In this document: positions 48,518-60,933 of the stretch, one piece after another
How positions within the stretch are numbered: the stretch's first letter is position 1
Layout: each line of letters begins with the position of its first letter
NCBI RefSeq assembly: GCF_020283565.1
Contig: NC_060060.1
Span: forward strand, 9,672,001 to 9,736,000
Length of the DNA stretch: 64,000 nucleotides
Reading direction: 5' to 3'
From: Trifolium pratense
Taxonomy: Eukaryota > Streptophyta > Magnoliopsida > Fabales > Fabaceae
Notes under the pieces: model-generated
What the model was told of the DNA's origin: nothing
The model's input: only the letters and a program-made list of their open reading frames with translations
Database searches by the model: none
Made by a program: the position numbers and the translations under genes

Positions 48518-51500
48518 ATGGATTTTACCAATCGTAATTGGATGTACGATAGACATAATCCTGGAAAGAGGGGCCGGGTTAAAGAGGAATTTAAAATAGG
48601 GGTCGAAATGTTTATCAATACAGTAAAATATAATGACATTGTGATACGTGAAGGGGGAATTAGATGTCCGTGTGTACTTTGTCGATGTACAAGAATACGG
48701 AGCGAAGATGAAATTAGGTCTCATTTATATAAAAAGGGATTCCAACCTAATTATTGGGTTTGGTCAAGTCATGGCGAGGGATGTTCCACGACTGTTCCCG
48801 TGAATCAAAATCGTGCTTCAAGCAGTGTTTTTCAGCTCGTTGTTGTTCCCGAATATTATCATCAGCATTATGATCCGTTTAATGAGATGGACAATATGAT
48901 AACTAATGCCCTTGGGTTTAATACGCCGATTTATGTGCCAAATGATGTCGACGACCCTGCAAAAAATTATTACGAAGCAAGACAATTGGTTGCAAAGTTA
49001 GGACTCGGAGCGAAGAGAATTGACTGTTGTGTTAACGGGTGTATGTTGTACTATAGCAACGAATTTGGTGTAGATGACGGTGCATTACTTGAATGTAAAT
49101 TTTGTCAAGAACCAAGATATCGTGTAACAAGAAATTCACGGTCAGTCAGAAGGAAGCCAATCCCAAGAAAGGCGATGTTCTATTTACCCATAATACCAAG
49201 GTTGCAAAGGTTGTATGCATCGATGCAAACTGCCAGTAAAATGACATGGCATCGTGAAAACTATGAAAGGAGAAAAATGTCAGGTGAGTTGCGACATCCT
49301 TCTGATGGAATGGCTTGGAAGCATTTTGATCAAGTTTATCCCGACTTTGCTTCGGAGCCACGGAATGTCCGACTTGGGTTATGCTCAGATGGATTTACAC
49401 CATATACTCAAGTATCAGCCACTCCATATTCATGTTGGCCTGTTCTGATTACCCCGTACAATCTTCCTCCTGATATGTGCATGTCAAAACCTTACATGTT
49501 TTTAGCCGCTGTAATACCAGGCCCATCTAGTCCAACTGTTGGTATTGATATCTATTTACAACCTTTGATTGATGATTTGAAGAGATTGTGGAACGGTGTT
49601 GCGACGTATGATATCAACCAAAAACGAAATTTCAATATGAGAGGAGCTTTGATGTGGACCATTAATGATTTTCCTGCATATGAGATGTTGTCTGGATGGG
49701 GGACACATGGTAAACTAGGATGTCCTATTTGCATGATGGACACCAAAGCGTTTTGGTTACACAACGGTGGGAAGGCTACTTGGTTTGACTGTCATCGTCG
49801 GTTCTTGCCTACTGATCATCCGTTTAGAAGAAATAAAAATGCTTTTGTTCATGGTGAGACCGAGACTCGTGATCCACCAGATTATTTGACATCCCGACAA
49901 GTCTGGAACAAAGTGAAAGATATTCCAAAGGTTGAGGTTGTAGGTGGTGTTGCCTCTAAACCGCGTGGTTATGGACAAACACACAACTGGACAAAAAGAA
50001 GTATCTTTTGGGATTTGCCGTATTGGAAAGACAACCTTTTACGTCACAACCTTGATGTTATGCATATTGAGAAAAATGTGTTTGAAAATATATTTAACAC
50101 TGTCATGAATGTCAAAGGAAAAACGAAAGATAATGACAACGCGAGGAGAGACATAGGGTTGTATTGCAAACGTAACGAACTGTTGTTGGTGGAGACATCT
50201 AACGGCAAACTTCTTAAACCTCGTGCAAACTATACTTTATCTCCTGACGAAGCAAAATCTGTTTGTCGATGGGTAAAAGAAGTGAAGATGCCAGACGGTT
50301 ATTCGTCGAATTTGGCGAGATGCGCTGATGTTGACCACGGAAGGATGCGTGGGATGAAAAGTCATGATTGTCATGTTTTTTTCCAGACTTTACTTCCGAT
50401 TGCATTTAGTTCTTTACCCCAACATGTATTGAATCCGCTTATTGAAATCAGTCAATTTTTCAAGAATTTGTGTTCGACAACGCTAAGAGAGGCTGATCTC
50501 ATCAAGATGGAAAATGACATTCCACTGATCTTGTGTAAGTTGGAGAGAATATTTCCTCCTGCCTTGTTTGATTCTATGGAGCATGTTGTGGTGCATCTTG
50601 CATACGAGGCTAGACTTGGTGGGCCGGTTCAATATAGATGGATGTACCCGTTCGAAAGGTTCATGGGTTATGCAAAACGTGCCGTGAAAAACAAAGCTAG
50701 GGTCGAAGGCTCAATTTGTGCAACATACTTACACCGCGAAACAATTTACTTTTGTTCGCATTACTTCAAAGACACGTTGTCATCAAGCCATATACGCAAT
50801 GAAACTGAAACATCTCGGCCTGTGAGAATTCACCCATTAAACATGTCAATATTCAGCTTGCCTGGTCGTAATGGTGGTGGTGAGAAAGTGTTGTATCCTG
50901 GTGACAAAGTTCTCTATTCGGCGCATGTTCACTTGCTGATTAATTGCAATGAAGTCGAGCCATATTTACAGTGAGTATTTTTAATTAGTTAATAAATAAT
51001 TATTTATTCCAATTAAGTTTGCTTATAACTAACGATATTTAATAACTTAGGATGTTTTTAACACAACATACTTCTGCTCAAATCAATTCGCAATTTCCAG
51101 CATGGTTCAAAGAATACATGTACCAACAAACACCCGCAACTCGTGTCATACAACACTTGAGAAACTTATCTGATGGCCCAAAGTCAACCGTTAAACAATG
51201 GCACACCTACTTTGTCAATGGTTACAGATTTTAGACACACAGTTGGAGTGAAGGAAAAACAACAGTAAACAGTGGAGTGTGTATGAAAGGTGTGACTGAA
51301 AATGGTGAAGGACATTTTTACGGTGTCATTGAGAACATATTTGAAATCGAATACAATTACCTTGATTACAAGAAAACAGTCGTGTTGTTTTACTGTAAAT
51401 GGTTTGATCCTTCAAATAGAGGTACCAGATATGATTCAAAGACTAATACCGTGGACATAAAAATGAACAAACATTATCCATTGTATGATCCGTTTGCTAT

Positions 51501-51825
51501 GGCTCATAACGTCAGACAAGTTCACTATGTCCCTTATCCATCGACTACAAGGGATAAGCGAGGTTGGTGTGCCGCAATAACATCAAAACCAAGGGGTCTG
51601 ATTGAAAAAAATGAGATAGATGAACGTGAAGATGAACCATATCAGGAAGATGAGATGTCCAATGTTGATGATGTCATTGCAGTTGAAACTTTTAATCAAC
51701 TTTGTGTACAAGAAGAAGCCGAAGAAGTACCTTCTGATGGTGATGTTGATGAAGAGGACGTCGAAGCTAATGGTGATGATGAAGGCAGTGATGATGAAGA
51801 TGTATCAGATTGGGATGACAATTAA
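48518..51825 (+). pseudogene. tnp2-type CACTA transposase with one in-frame stop
   Basis: Exon 1 is 48518-50970 (817 codons plus two bases) and exon 2 is 51051-51825, joined at TTACA|GTGAGT and ACTTAG|GATG. The start ATG follows directly after a CGCAG acceptor, so a leader intron is likely. In order it has the transposase-associated domain (residues 5-88: NRNWMYDRHNPGKRG...PNYWVWSSHGE), the Transposase_21/tnp2 domain (about 210-430: GLCSDGFTPYTQ, TINDFPAYEMLSGWGTHGKLGCPIC), a DUF4218 region (LPQHVLNPLIEISQFF, YPFERFMGYAKRAVKNKA) and in exon 2 a DUF4216 region (GVIENIFEIEYNYLDY) with an acidic tail. A TAG at 51232-51234 stands in frame between VNGYRF and THSWSEGK, where relatives have an amino acid. 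The product would therefore stop before DUF4216. This protein normally cuts the CACTA ends. Confidence 0.88.
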
Positions 51826-51926
51826 TTTTATAATATAGTTATCCGCGTTGTAATAATATTAATCGTTGTACTTGAATATTTGTTTTTGGTTGCATTTGTT
51901 TATCGTTTAATGATGATGAATTATAA

Positions 51927-51932
<6 letters not shown>

Positions 51933-51977
<45 letters not shown>
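51933..51977. repeat. (TA)n microsatellite between the two CACTA genes
   Basis: About 22 TA units in the spacer between the transposase genes. Another, longer tract (52431-52504) lies in the first intron of the downstream gene. Confidence 0.95.
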
Positions 51978-51980
<3 letters not shown>

Positions 51981-52032
51981 CATGTATTTCTTAATTATAT
52001 AAATATATTTGTCATATATTTTTTTATTATAG

Positions 52033-52423
52033 ATGAATCCAGATGAAGAAAATTTCGATGATGACAATGTCGATGATGACATTGATGATGTTCCACCACC
52101 ACCGGGTGTCGGACGCGGAGGACGCGGACGCGGTGGACGTAGACGTAGATTACCCCGCCGCGTTGTTCGGAATCGATGGTTGGAGGGTATGCCCAAGTCT
52201 CGAACCGTAGATGGTGTGGAAGAGGAGTATGACTCCTACGACGACGATGATGACCACGAGGACGAGGAAATTGCCGATATTGCACTTCTAGCTCCTCAAA
52301 ATGAATTGTTGGTTGACCGGTATGGTAGACCCATCATCATGCCATATACCGCCACAGAGTAAGTTAATTATTATTAAGAATTTGTGTTTAATAAATTAAT
52401 TGGATATATATGATTATTATTCT

Positions 52424-52507
<84 letters not shown>

Positions 52508-54227
52508 GCAGTTTGCAACCCCAAAATCCGGCAAATAAGGCAATCAATAATGCATTGAAATCCAAATTTCAGGCTCCATATCTCAACTGGACGGAGGTCA
52601 GGGCAGATGAGCGTGGATATCAACAATTTTGGAATGGCTTCAGGGTACGTTTTTATTTATAATTAATTTTTTATCCAATCAATTTTGTTACTAAACATAT
52701 ATTTACTAATTTATTAACAATTTTTCTTTATTTTTCGTAGTCGCAAGTAACTTGGCTAAATCACCACACAGCGGCTATTGAGGCTATATTCAACAGAAAA
52801 GCCACCAAGCGTCTGTCAACCTTACTTTTTGAAGCGCGGAAAAAGATTAAAAAGGATCCTTCAAAGCCACCACTTTGGCTCGCTGGTAACTCATACCCTA
52901 TGTTGTGCCTCAGATGGGAAGAGGAAGAGTATAAGGCAAAGTGTATAAAGAACAAAGCCAACAGAAATACCGATGAAGCCAATCGTGCGTGCGTACACTC
53001 TGGAGGGTCGAAATCTGCCGGAACGCTTCGTCTTGAGTTCATTCAACAATTTGGTCGTCCACCCACCTTTATGGAAATGAATGACATGATGCACAAGTAT
53101 GCAGATTCCGGTGAATGGACGGGGGCAAGGGCGCAAGAAGTTTCGGTAAGTATTTATATATATTATTTATTATTTATTTCTTATAACATTATTTTTTAAA
53201 CATTATAATTATATTTAATATTATAATTAATTAATTATAATTATTTTTTAATTTATTGTAGAGGTTGACGCAAATTTGGGCTGAAGAATATAATGCAAGC
53301 CAACTACGACTACCACCTCATAGGCGAGATAATGAGGAGGTTCGTCGAAACAAGATGTCATTGGCTTTTGTTAAGAATGCTGGTGGTGCGACTCGAGGTC
53401 GCAAATTCGCTGCTGGGTGTACATCTTCTTTATATGCAAGTGACCCAACTGGTTTGAGAGATGTCACTTACACATCTTCATCTTCATCTAGTACAGGACG
53501 CTCTCGTCCAGCTCAAAGAGAGGAAACCGATGATGAGTATGAAGCGCGAATGAGGGCCACGTATCGGGAAGAATTCCGCGAAGAGTACGAAGCAACATTT
53601 AATGAGCGGGTGGACCAACGGGTCCAACATGTATTGCAGGAATTCTTTGCGCAGCAGAGGGCGCCGGCGCCGGCGGGGGTTGGATCATCATCTCAGGGAT
53701 CGGCACGACAAAATCAAAATGCCGGTGAACAAGAATATCGACCGGATTTGAATAGCATGGTCAATTTGAATCAGCTGCCGGAGTACCGAGAGGGTGATCC
53801 AGTACTGAGTATGAGCATAGAGGATATGAGTCAAATGCTTAATGAACCAATTCATTTACAATTTTTTGATCCTGTTGGGCAAACAAGTGGAAGCAGTAGT
53901 GGCGGAAGCGGTAGAAATAATCAACAAACTGCTTTCACCGAATACCATCGACAGAGATCATCAAATCCATATCAACAAGACTTCATAATCCCACATGACA
54001 ACCCCAATCAACCCCAAGACAACTTCTTCCCGAATCAAGCCAGCTTTGATCCCAATCAAGCCCCAATTAACTTCGTTCATAGGCCTGTGGCACGACCTCC
54101 GCGAACGTCACTCCCCGGAGTCGTAATAAATGAGGGAGGTAGAGGCCGAGGCCGAGGAAGGTCGCGTCAGCCAACATACAGTGGCAAGGGGAAGCGACCA
54201 CTATATCAGCCGCCTGACCAACCTTGA
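52033..54227 (+). CDS. Second CACTA protein (Ptta/En/Spm plant transposase family)
   Basis: Four exons: 52033-52358, 52512-52644, 52741-53145 and 53262-54227; all junctions are GT-AG, phases agree, and the product is 609 aa. The N-terminus is acidic (DDDNVDDDIDD) followed by an arginine/glycine run and a second acidic stretch. Exons 2 to 4 carry the family core: LNWTEVRADERGYQQFWNGF, WLNHHTAAIEAIFNRKA, the HSGGSKSAG motif, FIQQFGRPPTFMEM and KNAGGATRGRKFAAG. The C-terminal half is low-complexity, rich in Gln, Asn, Pro and Gly, ending in a GRGRGRGR-type tail. By analogy with En/Spm TNPA it should bind the subterminal repeats and bring the ends together. No stop or frameshift is seen, unlike tnp2 just upstream. 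Confidence 0.88.
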
Positions 54228-54577
54228 TGTGTAATTTTAATAATCTGTTGTTCATTTAATTATTTGTATAACATAACGACAATTTATATTGTGTTTAATT
54301 GTTTTCTTTTTGTAATGACAATATTATCATTATGTTTAATTATGCTTATGTTAAGTATTTTTATTATGCTTTTTATTAAATTTTAATATTTTTTTGTAAA
54401 AATAAAATTATATTTAATATTTTTTAATTATTTATTATGCAGTATATTTTTTTAAAAAAACTAAATTATTAAAACTAGAATTTTTTTTAAAAAAATTAAT
54501 AATTTAATTATTTAAAAATCAATATTAATATTGATTTTTAAATAATTAAATTATTAATTTTTTTTTAATGCGTTAAC

Positions 54578-54835
54578 ATTACTGACGGCTGCAGGCCGTC
54601 ACAAATGGGAAAGCAATACTGACGGCTGCAGGCCGTCATAAATGAGTAAGTCTTTTGATTGTGACCGTTGGGCATTATTGACGGCTCCAGGCCGTCAGTA
54701 ACGTTATTGACGGTCCTGGGCCGTCAGTAAACATTACTGGCGAGCTAATTGCAGAGGGCCCAAGGCCGTCAGTAATGCATGCATTTTAGACGAAATTTGT
54801 GCATTACTGAGGGCTTTTGGCCGCCAGTAAATGCA
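54578..54835. repeat. Right subterminal repeats of the CACTA element
   Basis: Six or more copies of GACGGCTGCAGGCCGTCA / GACGGTCCTGGGCCGTCAGT, the same motif family as at the left end. Many copies are themselves short palindromes (GACGG...CCGTC). Confidence 0.85.
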
Positions 54836-54853
54836 TGTTTTCTTGTAGTGCCT

Positions 54854-55133
54854 TGCTTTAAAAAAAAGATATCTTTTTAAAAAAAATTAAAACCGGCCCA
54901 ACATAACCCTAGCCCATCATCTAGTAATCTTCGTATAAATTTATGATTTTTCTTTCGTTGATAATGCTAACAAAGGTCAGCGGCGCTTCCCTAAAGCTCC
55001 ATTTCACTCTCTTTCTCGTTTGTTCACTGTACCATCATATCTCCCGCTAATTTGTTCGTAAAAAGTAATAAAAATAGCCTTCCATGATCTCTATATCACT
55101 CATCGACCGTTCATATATTGTTTATTCTTGTAT
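54854..55133 (+). promoter_or_regulatory. Promoter/leader-like sequence with telo-box and GGCCCA motifs
   Basis: Just outside the CACTA right end lie GGCCCA (54895), TAACCCTAG (54905) and AGCCCA (54911), then GTATAAATTTATG (about 54933) and a CT-rich leader-like stretch. Site II (GGCCCA/AGCCCA) next to a telo-box (AACCCTA) is typical of plant ribosomal-protein and other growth-related promoters. No matching coding sequence could be found downstream, so it may be a gene fragment carried here or a relic. Confidence 0.4.
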
Positions 55134-55981
55134 CATTTTGTCTCCATCAGATCCACGAGCATGACAACAAAACTCAATTCGCATACTATTATTTTAGATC
55201 TAATCAAATCGAAGTCATAGTTATACTTTAATGTGTACTTATATCTCAGGTGATTCATAATTTCCTCTCATAAATTTATATATATTTTTTCGGATTATTT
55301 TATCTTTTTTATTCGTGTTTCATTTTGTCTCCATCAGATCCACGAGCATGACAACAAAACTCAATTCGCAAACTATTATTTTACATCTAATCAAATCGAA
55401 GTCATAGTTACGCTTTAATGTGTACTTATATCTCAGGTGATTCATAATTTCCTCTCATAAATTTATATATATTTTTTCGAATTATTTTATCTTTTTTATT
55501 CATGTTTCATTTTGTCTCCATCAGATCCCCGAGCATGAGAACAAAACTCAATTCTCGGATTATTATTTCAGATCCACAGCTCAGGTGATTTATAAATTTC
55601 TCGCATCCTTTGTATATTTTTTTCTTGGATTATTTTATCATGTTAATTCTCGTATCATTTTGTCTCCATCAAATCCACGAGAAAACAAACTTAATTCACA
55701 GACTATTATTTCAAATCTAATTAAATGAAAATCATCATTATACTTAAATATGTGTAACAAAGCTGAAGTGATTTATAATTTTCTCTCATCAGTTGTATTT
55801 TATTTTTCTCTGATTATTTTATCTTGTTTATTCATGTATCATTTTGTCTCCTTTAGATCCACGGGCACGACAACAAAAATTAATTTGTTGATTATTATTT
55901 CACATCTAATCAATGGAAATCATCATTCTACTTCAAAGTGTGTATTTATAATGCCGAAATCATAATTTCTCGAATCAATTT

Positions 55982-56034
<53 letters not shown>

Positions 56035-56320
56035 TTTTGAGATTATTTTATGTTGTTTATTCTTTTATGATTTTTTTTTTCATCAAATCCACGAGCATGA
56101 CAATAAAACTCAATTCACAGACTATTATTTTAGATGTAATCGAACGAAAATCATCAATCCACTTAAATGTGTTCTCATATATAACAAAACTCAGATTATT
56201 TATTATTTTATCTTGTTTATTCTTGTATCATTTTGTCTCCATCAGATCCATAAGGATGAGAACAAAACTCAATTTACAGACTATTTTTCTTGTTTGCTTT
56301 GATAATGGCTAAGAAAATAG
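55134..56320. repeat. Tandem repeat, seven units of about 150-230 bp
   Basis: The phrase CATTTTGTCTCCATCAGATC recurs at about 55134, 55321, 55508, 55656, 55840, 56068 (decayed) and 56229. Each is followed by CACGAGCATGACAACAAAAC, CAGACTATTATTTCAGAT and TCATAATTTCTCTC-type strings. The first two complete units are almost identical; the later ones are more diverged and one holds a TA microsatellite (55988-56030). Short frames within it are not genes. Confidence 0.85.
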
Positions 56321-57600
56321 TCAACAACTGTGATTTTCTTGATTAAATTCTGAATGAAGAAGTGAAATTTTGTCTTTTTTTTTAGGTATGCAACTGTATT
56401 TATTATAATCTATTTAATGATAATTCATTATTGGTTTTTTGGATTTCAATCAATAGCATTACTATTTGTTTTGATTAATTTATTTAGGAAATTTGAATAT
56501 AACCTTTTAACAAAATTGTAAAAGATATCGATATAGAGTACCTACTTTTAAAATTGATTAAATAATTCGATTCCCAAACCTAAAATATAGATGAAACAGT
56601 TAAAAAAAATGTATTTAATGTGAAAATGATGTATAATTAGGAGGAAGCTTCTTGCTGGAAATGGATCAAACCACCTTCTCAAAACATAATAGCGGAAAGA
56701 AGTGGAGAACCAAAAGCAAGGTCAAGTAATAAGGCAACAATATGAAAACATGTCAATTATGGAAGAATTGCATATAGGTATGTTATATTTTACTTTGGTG
56801 GACATTACTTCTTACTGTTAAAATTAATGTTTGATGTTTGATAACCAAAATAAGGTTATTCAACATGTTAAATTGAAAAATTGAACTTTATATATTTAGG
56901 TTATTAGAATAGTTCAATCACCACTAGAGGTGTATTGATCAAACCAATCAATCCGACCAAACCCATTAAATCCAACTCAAACAAATGAGTTGGCCCATGT
57001 CATTGGGTTTCGGGTGAAACCGGATCGACCATGAGCCAAAGAACACATTGACACACTAACACGGACCATCAGCTAAAAATCACATTGACCCATTGAAAAT
57101 AGTGAAAATAAGTTATTTTTATGAAAAAGTATGATCATATTATCATTTTATGATGCTATAAAAATAGTGAAAATATGTAATCATGCATATTTTTTTTGTT
57201 GACACAAGTTACACTAATTTTACAAAAAAATATAAAGGTTGAGTAATTTTTATAAAAAACGATGAATCTTCATTTAGTCAATTAATATTTGAAAAAAATG
57301 AGTAGGTTTATCAAATCTGGTCCAATACTGAAGCATGTGATTATTTTATTGGATCCATATTAAAATTCGAGTTTGGTTTTAGCCAAACTATCAATGATTA
57401 TAATTGTTCCTGACAAGTTTAAAGCGAAGAGCATGTAGAAATCAGGGAACCAAGCAAGCTTCGCACCTATCGTTTGTCTACATCTCTTTATATGGGGACA
57501 TAAACCTAACCAAGTGACGCAATACGAAACGGTCCATGTACCCACTACTCCCTGCAGCAAGCAGCAATCGATGATGGATTTTTCAAGCTAAACAAAGGAA
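56321..57600. other. Intergenic, no gene recognised
   Basis: A short frame ATGGCTAAGAAAATAGTC (56305) stops after 13 codons. GGTGTATTGATCAAACCAAT (56939) looks like the edge of a dispersed element that could not be closed. On the minus strand 57560-57360 is open for 66 codons without recognisable homology. Confidence 0.4.
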
Positions 57601-57604
57601 AGAT

Positions 57605-57860
57605 GCATATATTAAAATGAGACCTCTCTATCAACCGCTGATGAATTAAATCTTGTCCAAAGCAGCCCAGAATCAATCAAAAGTCACATCGAGGGATGAT
57701 CAATCAACAAGACTGAGCACACGAGCACGAGGATTACCAAAAACCCGTGAGCCATTAGCACGATGAACGACTATACTATCGTCAACATGGAGTATCTACG
57801 CACCTAGCTTTTTCGAGCAATATCAAGCAAAAACACTCTTGATGAATCCAGCTCGTGTGA
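57605..57860 (-). mobile_element. LINE 3'-end fragment, inverted
   Basis: On the minus strand GGTAATCCTCGTGCTCGTGT, CTTGTTGATTGATCATCCCT and GGATTCATCA strings match, with changes, the plus-strand stretch 59500-59660 at the tail of the neighbouring LINE remnant. It is therefore a second copy of the same LINE tail in the other orientation. Confidence 0.5.
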
Positions 57861-57934
57861 AGCTTCGAACAAATTAAAATAGAGCGCAAGTTGGATATGA
57901 GAATAGGGAGAAGAATGGTGTTTGACATGACCTT

Positions 57935-59670
57935 TATGTATCCAGACGTGTTTATTTAACGTTTTATCTGATCATTGTCCGAGTTTGTTGTCATTTAATG
58001 AAGAGAATTGGGGGCATAAGTCGTTTCGAATGTTGAAGTTGTGGTCAGAGTTCCTGGGCTCTGTCGAGTTTGTTAGAGAGAAGTAGATATCATTTCAGAT
58101 TATTGGATGTGGGGGTAATGTTTTGAAGGAAAAATTGAAGCTACTGAAGGGTTGTTTGAGGGGCTGACAGGTTAAACACAATCAGAATATTGAGGGGCGT
58201 TTGACGGATGTGAGGGGTAGGAGGAGTGTTTTGGAAGAAAAAGGTGAGAACGTTGTTTTAACAGAGTTTGAGAGGGAAGAAACTCAGCTTCTTTCAGACC
58301 AAGTTTACTTTATTTCCAGTGTCCATTGTAGTATCCATTGGAATAAGGCTCGTTTGTTGTGGCTAACGGAAGGTGGCGTTAATTCAAAAGTTTTCCATGG
58401 GGTGATGTCAGCTTGGAAGAGGGTTAACTCTATTGTTAGCATTATTGTTAATGGTTCTTAGGTGGAAGGTATAAATGGGGTTCGTGAGGCAGTTTTTAAT
58501 CACTTATCAAATCATTTTCAATCAGTAATTGTGGAAAGAGTTGGGGTTTAGAATCTTTAGTTTCGATCTATTAGCCAAAATCAGGCGTATTGGTCGGAGA
58601 TGTCGTTTAGTGATGACAGTAACAAAAGTCTCGGACTAGATGGGATTAACTTTGGCTTCATTAAGGATTTTTTGGCTAAGGTAAACAACATGTTTATCGT
58701 TTTGATTCCGAAGGGGGATAATCCTCAGACTCTTGGTGATTTCCATCCTAATTTTTTGGTTGGGGGTATGTATAAAGTCCTAGCTAAAGTTTTGGCGAAT
58801 AGATTGAAGGCAGTCATGGGGGATGTCATATCAGAGTCTCAGTTGGATTTTGCGAAAGGACGTCAAATCCTCGATAGTATTATGATTGCGAATGAAGTGG
58901 TTAATATTGCGAAGAAATAAAAAAAATAGTTTATTATGTTAAGAGTGGATTTTGAGAAAACTTATAATTAAGTGGAATGGAGTTATTTAGATGTGGTGCT
59001 TGGAAAAATGAGGTTCTCAAGAAAATCGAGGAGTTGGATGAAAGAATGTGTTGGGTCAGCGACAACTTATGTTCTTCTTAATGGATTCCCGACGTATGAA
59101 TTTCCCTTGAAGCGTGGATTTCGTCAGGGGGACTCTTTGTCGCCTTTTCTCTTTTTAATAGCGGTAGAGGGTTTGCATTTGTTGTTAATGGCAACATCAG
59201 ACGCTGGTATGTTTACTAGTGCATGGTAGGTGGGAACTCAGAAATTCAGTTTGTAGACGATACTCTGATTATGGGCGAATATTCAAGTCTTTAAGGAAAT
59301 TTTGATCCTTTTTTAGTTACTCTCTGGTTTAAGGATTAATTTTCTTAAAAGTATGCAAATTGGGGTTAATGTGGAGGAGTCTTGGTTAGTGGATATTGCT
59401 TTCGTGCTTAATTGTAAAATTGGTCACGCTCCTTTTAATGTGGAAGAGTCTTGGTTAGTGGGGGGCGAGTGATGAGGTGCGTAAGTTTCATTGAACAAGG
59501 TGCTTTGTTCGTCGTACTAATGAGTTCACTTGGTTGGTGATTCATGTGCTCGTAGTGCTCAACCTCGTTGATTAGTCATCCCTCGATCTAATTTTCAATT
59601 GGTTATGGCTGGTATGCTTTAGATTTTCAACAAGACTGGATTCATCAGAGGTTGCTCAAGAGGACTAGGT
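57935..59670 (+). pseudogene. Decayed LINE (non-LTR) reverse-transcriptase gene
   Basis: Pieces in several frames follow the order of a plant L1-type ORF2: LSDHCPSLLSF and VLKEKLKLLKGCL (before the RT domain), NKARLLWLTEGGVNSKVFH, NNMFIVLIPKGDNPQTLGDF, KVLAKVLANRLKAVMGDVIS with FAKGRQILDSIMIANEVVN, and FRQGDSLSPFLFLIAVEGL. The FADD-type catalytic block is hardly recognisable (FVDDTLIMG near 59250 in a shifted frame). Many stop codons (for example near 58086, 58167, 58460 and 58918) and frameshifts show it is long dead. LINEs copy themselves by target-primed reverse transcription. Confidence 0.8.
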
Positions 59671-60509
59671 GTGTGGATGCTCTGTGTTGACAGTAGTAGT
59701 TGATCATCGTACCTTAAAGACTAGGTGTGTGGATGCTCGGTGTTAACAGTGTTAGAGCTCTTTTAATATTTATCATAAATTGCATTATTGATTTAATATA
59801 AATCCATATATGTGATTTAAGCTATTATTATAAATAGATTTCTTGATTTAATATAAAACTATGAACCAGACATTGTTTTCTCTGTGGTGCAATGTGGTGG
59901 AACTGTGAACTTGGCAGTGTCTACAGTTTGTCTCTTCGGTTCTTGTAAGTTAGTGACATTTGAATTAGAATTAGTTCATTTAATATCGAGGCATCAAGAA
60001 AACCTGATTCTTGGTGCGCAGCACCACAGGCTTTCTAATGACTCCAAAAAGATGAAAGAGTTGAAGCAAATCATTCTGCAACACGATGAGTCACAATATA
60101 TAAATTAATGAAAAAATTGAAACCAAGAGCTCTTAATTAAATAAGAACATCTTTGCTGTTCACCCCATGTCTTCTATAGGCGAACACCCTACTTAATATA
60201 TATATTATAAAAATTTATATGAGATATGAATCATACATTCATATCTACAACACAAAATTGCACCAATTCATGAACACATATCGCATTATTAAAAGTCATT
60301 TGTGATTCATCGAAATATATAGTTCATACAAATGACTGGCTCATAAGATCACATCAAATTATAAACTTAAAATTATGTCAACAAAATATAATCTACATGA
60401 TCTTGCAATTTCATTTAATAAATATAAATATCACAATTAATATGGAAGAAAACAAGCAACTTATGAAGTTAATATGAGCACGCAAAAAACTGTTACGATG
60501 AAATTCATA
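59671..60509. other. Intergenic, no gene recognised
   Basis: GACTAGGTGTGTGGATGCTC occurs twice (about 59664 and 59720), a short direct duplication at the end of the LINE remnant. The rest is AT-rich with no recognisable feature. Confidence 0.45.
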
Positions 60510-60608
60510 AATAAAAGTCACTAGGTTTGGTCTAGTGGTGAGGAGTTTGGATGGTATGCATGAGATTATGGGTTCGATCCTCTGCTCCATTGTAAACAAA
60601 AAAGAAAA
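60510..60608 (+). mobile_element. tRNA-derived SINE, short
   Basis: Polymerase III boxes are present: A-box TGGTCTAGTGGTGAGGAG (60528) and B-box GGGTTCGATCC (60570). An A-rich tail follows and a 10-bp duplication GAAATTCATA flanks the element (60500-60509 and 60609-60618). About 99 bp. SINEs use LINE reverse transcriptase for movement. Older relatives are seen near 36790. Confidence 0.85.
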
Positions 60609-60810
60609 AGAAATTCATATATTAATAAGAAATATAGAACCTATTTCGATAAGGATCTAAATAAACTAATTCCTTTCGTGGATAACGGTAAATATAACAA
60701 AAAAAACACTGATCACACCATAACCAGGTTAGAATATGTGAATCCATGATACAATCATATTAAAAAAAAACCACAAATACAAATAACACAAACAGAGAGA
60801 AGAGAGGAGG

Positions 60811-60864
<54 letters not shown>
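60811..60864. repeat. (GA)n microsatellite
   Basis: About 26 GA units; it directly abuts the end of the PTB-like exon on the minus strand. Confidence 0.97.
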
Positions 60865-60867
<3 letters not shown>

Positions 60868-60933
60868 TATTTCAGATATCTCTGGTTCTGGTGCAACATT
60901 TCGAATGTGAATGACCTTGGAAGGTTCAGCCAT
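60868..60933 (-). pseudogene. Start exon of a polypyrimidine-tract-binding-protein-like gene (fragment)
   Basis: From the ATG at 60933 the minus strand reads MAEPSKVIHIRNVAPEPEIS and one more Glu, close to the N-terminus of plant PTB homologue 3-type proteins, where PSKVIH(V/I)RNV begins the first RNA-recognition motif. An acceptor-like TTTTTTTCCAG lies about 24 bases before the ATG, as if after a 5' UTR intron. After the Glu at about 60869 no homology and no splice donor are seen: the frame enters the GA microsatellite. The rest of the gene is not found in the window, so this is a fragment or a broken gene. Confidence 0.5.

Larger units (their letters stand above)
46971..54850 (+). mobile_element. 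Complete CACTA (En/Spm) transposon, 7.9 kb
   Basis: The terminal inverted repeats CACTACAAGAAAACAT (46971-46986 and the inverse at 54835-54850) are flanked by a 3-bp duplication CCT (46968-46970 and 54851-54853). Both ends carry subterminal arrays of the motif GGCCGTCAGTAAT. Two genes lie in tandem on the plus strand: tnp2-type transposase (48518-51825) and a second En/Spm-type protein (52033-54227). One stop codon interrupts tnp2; all else looks complete, so the element is recent and was probably autonomous until lately. Confidence 0.95.

Noticed and set aside
57360..57560. Minus-strand frame of 66 codons
   Set aside because: No homology I can recognise and no start or splice context; not called as a gene.
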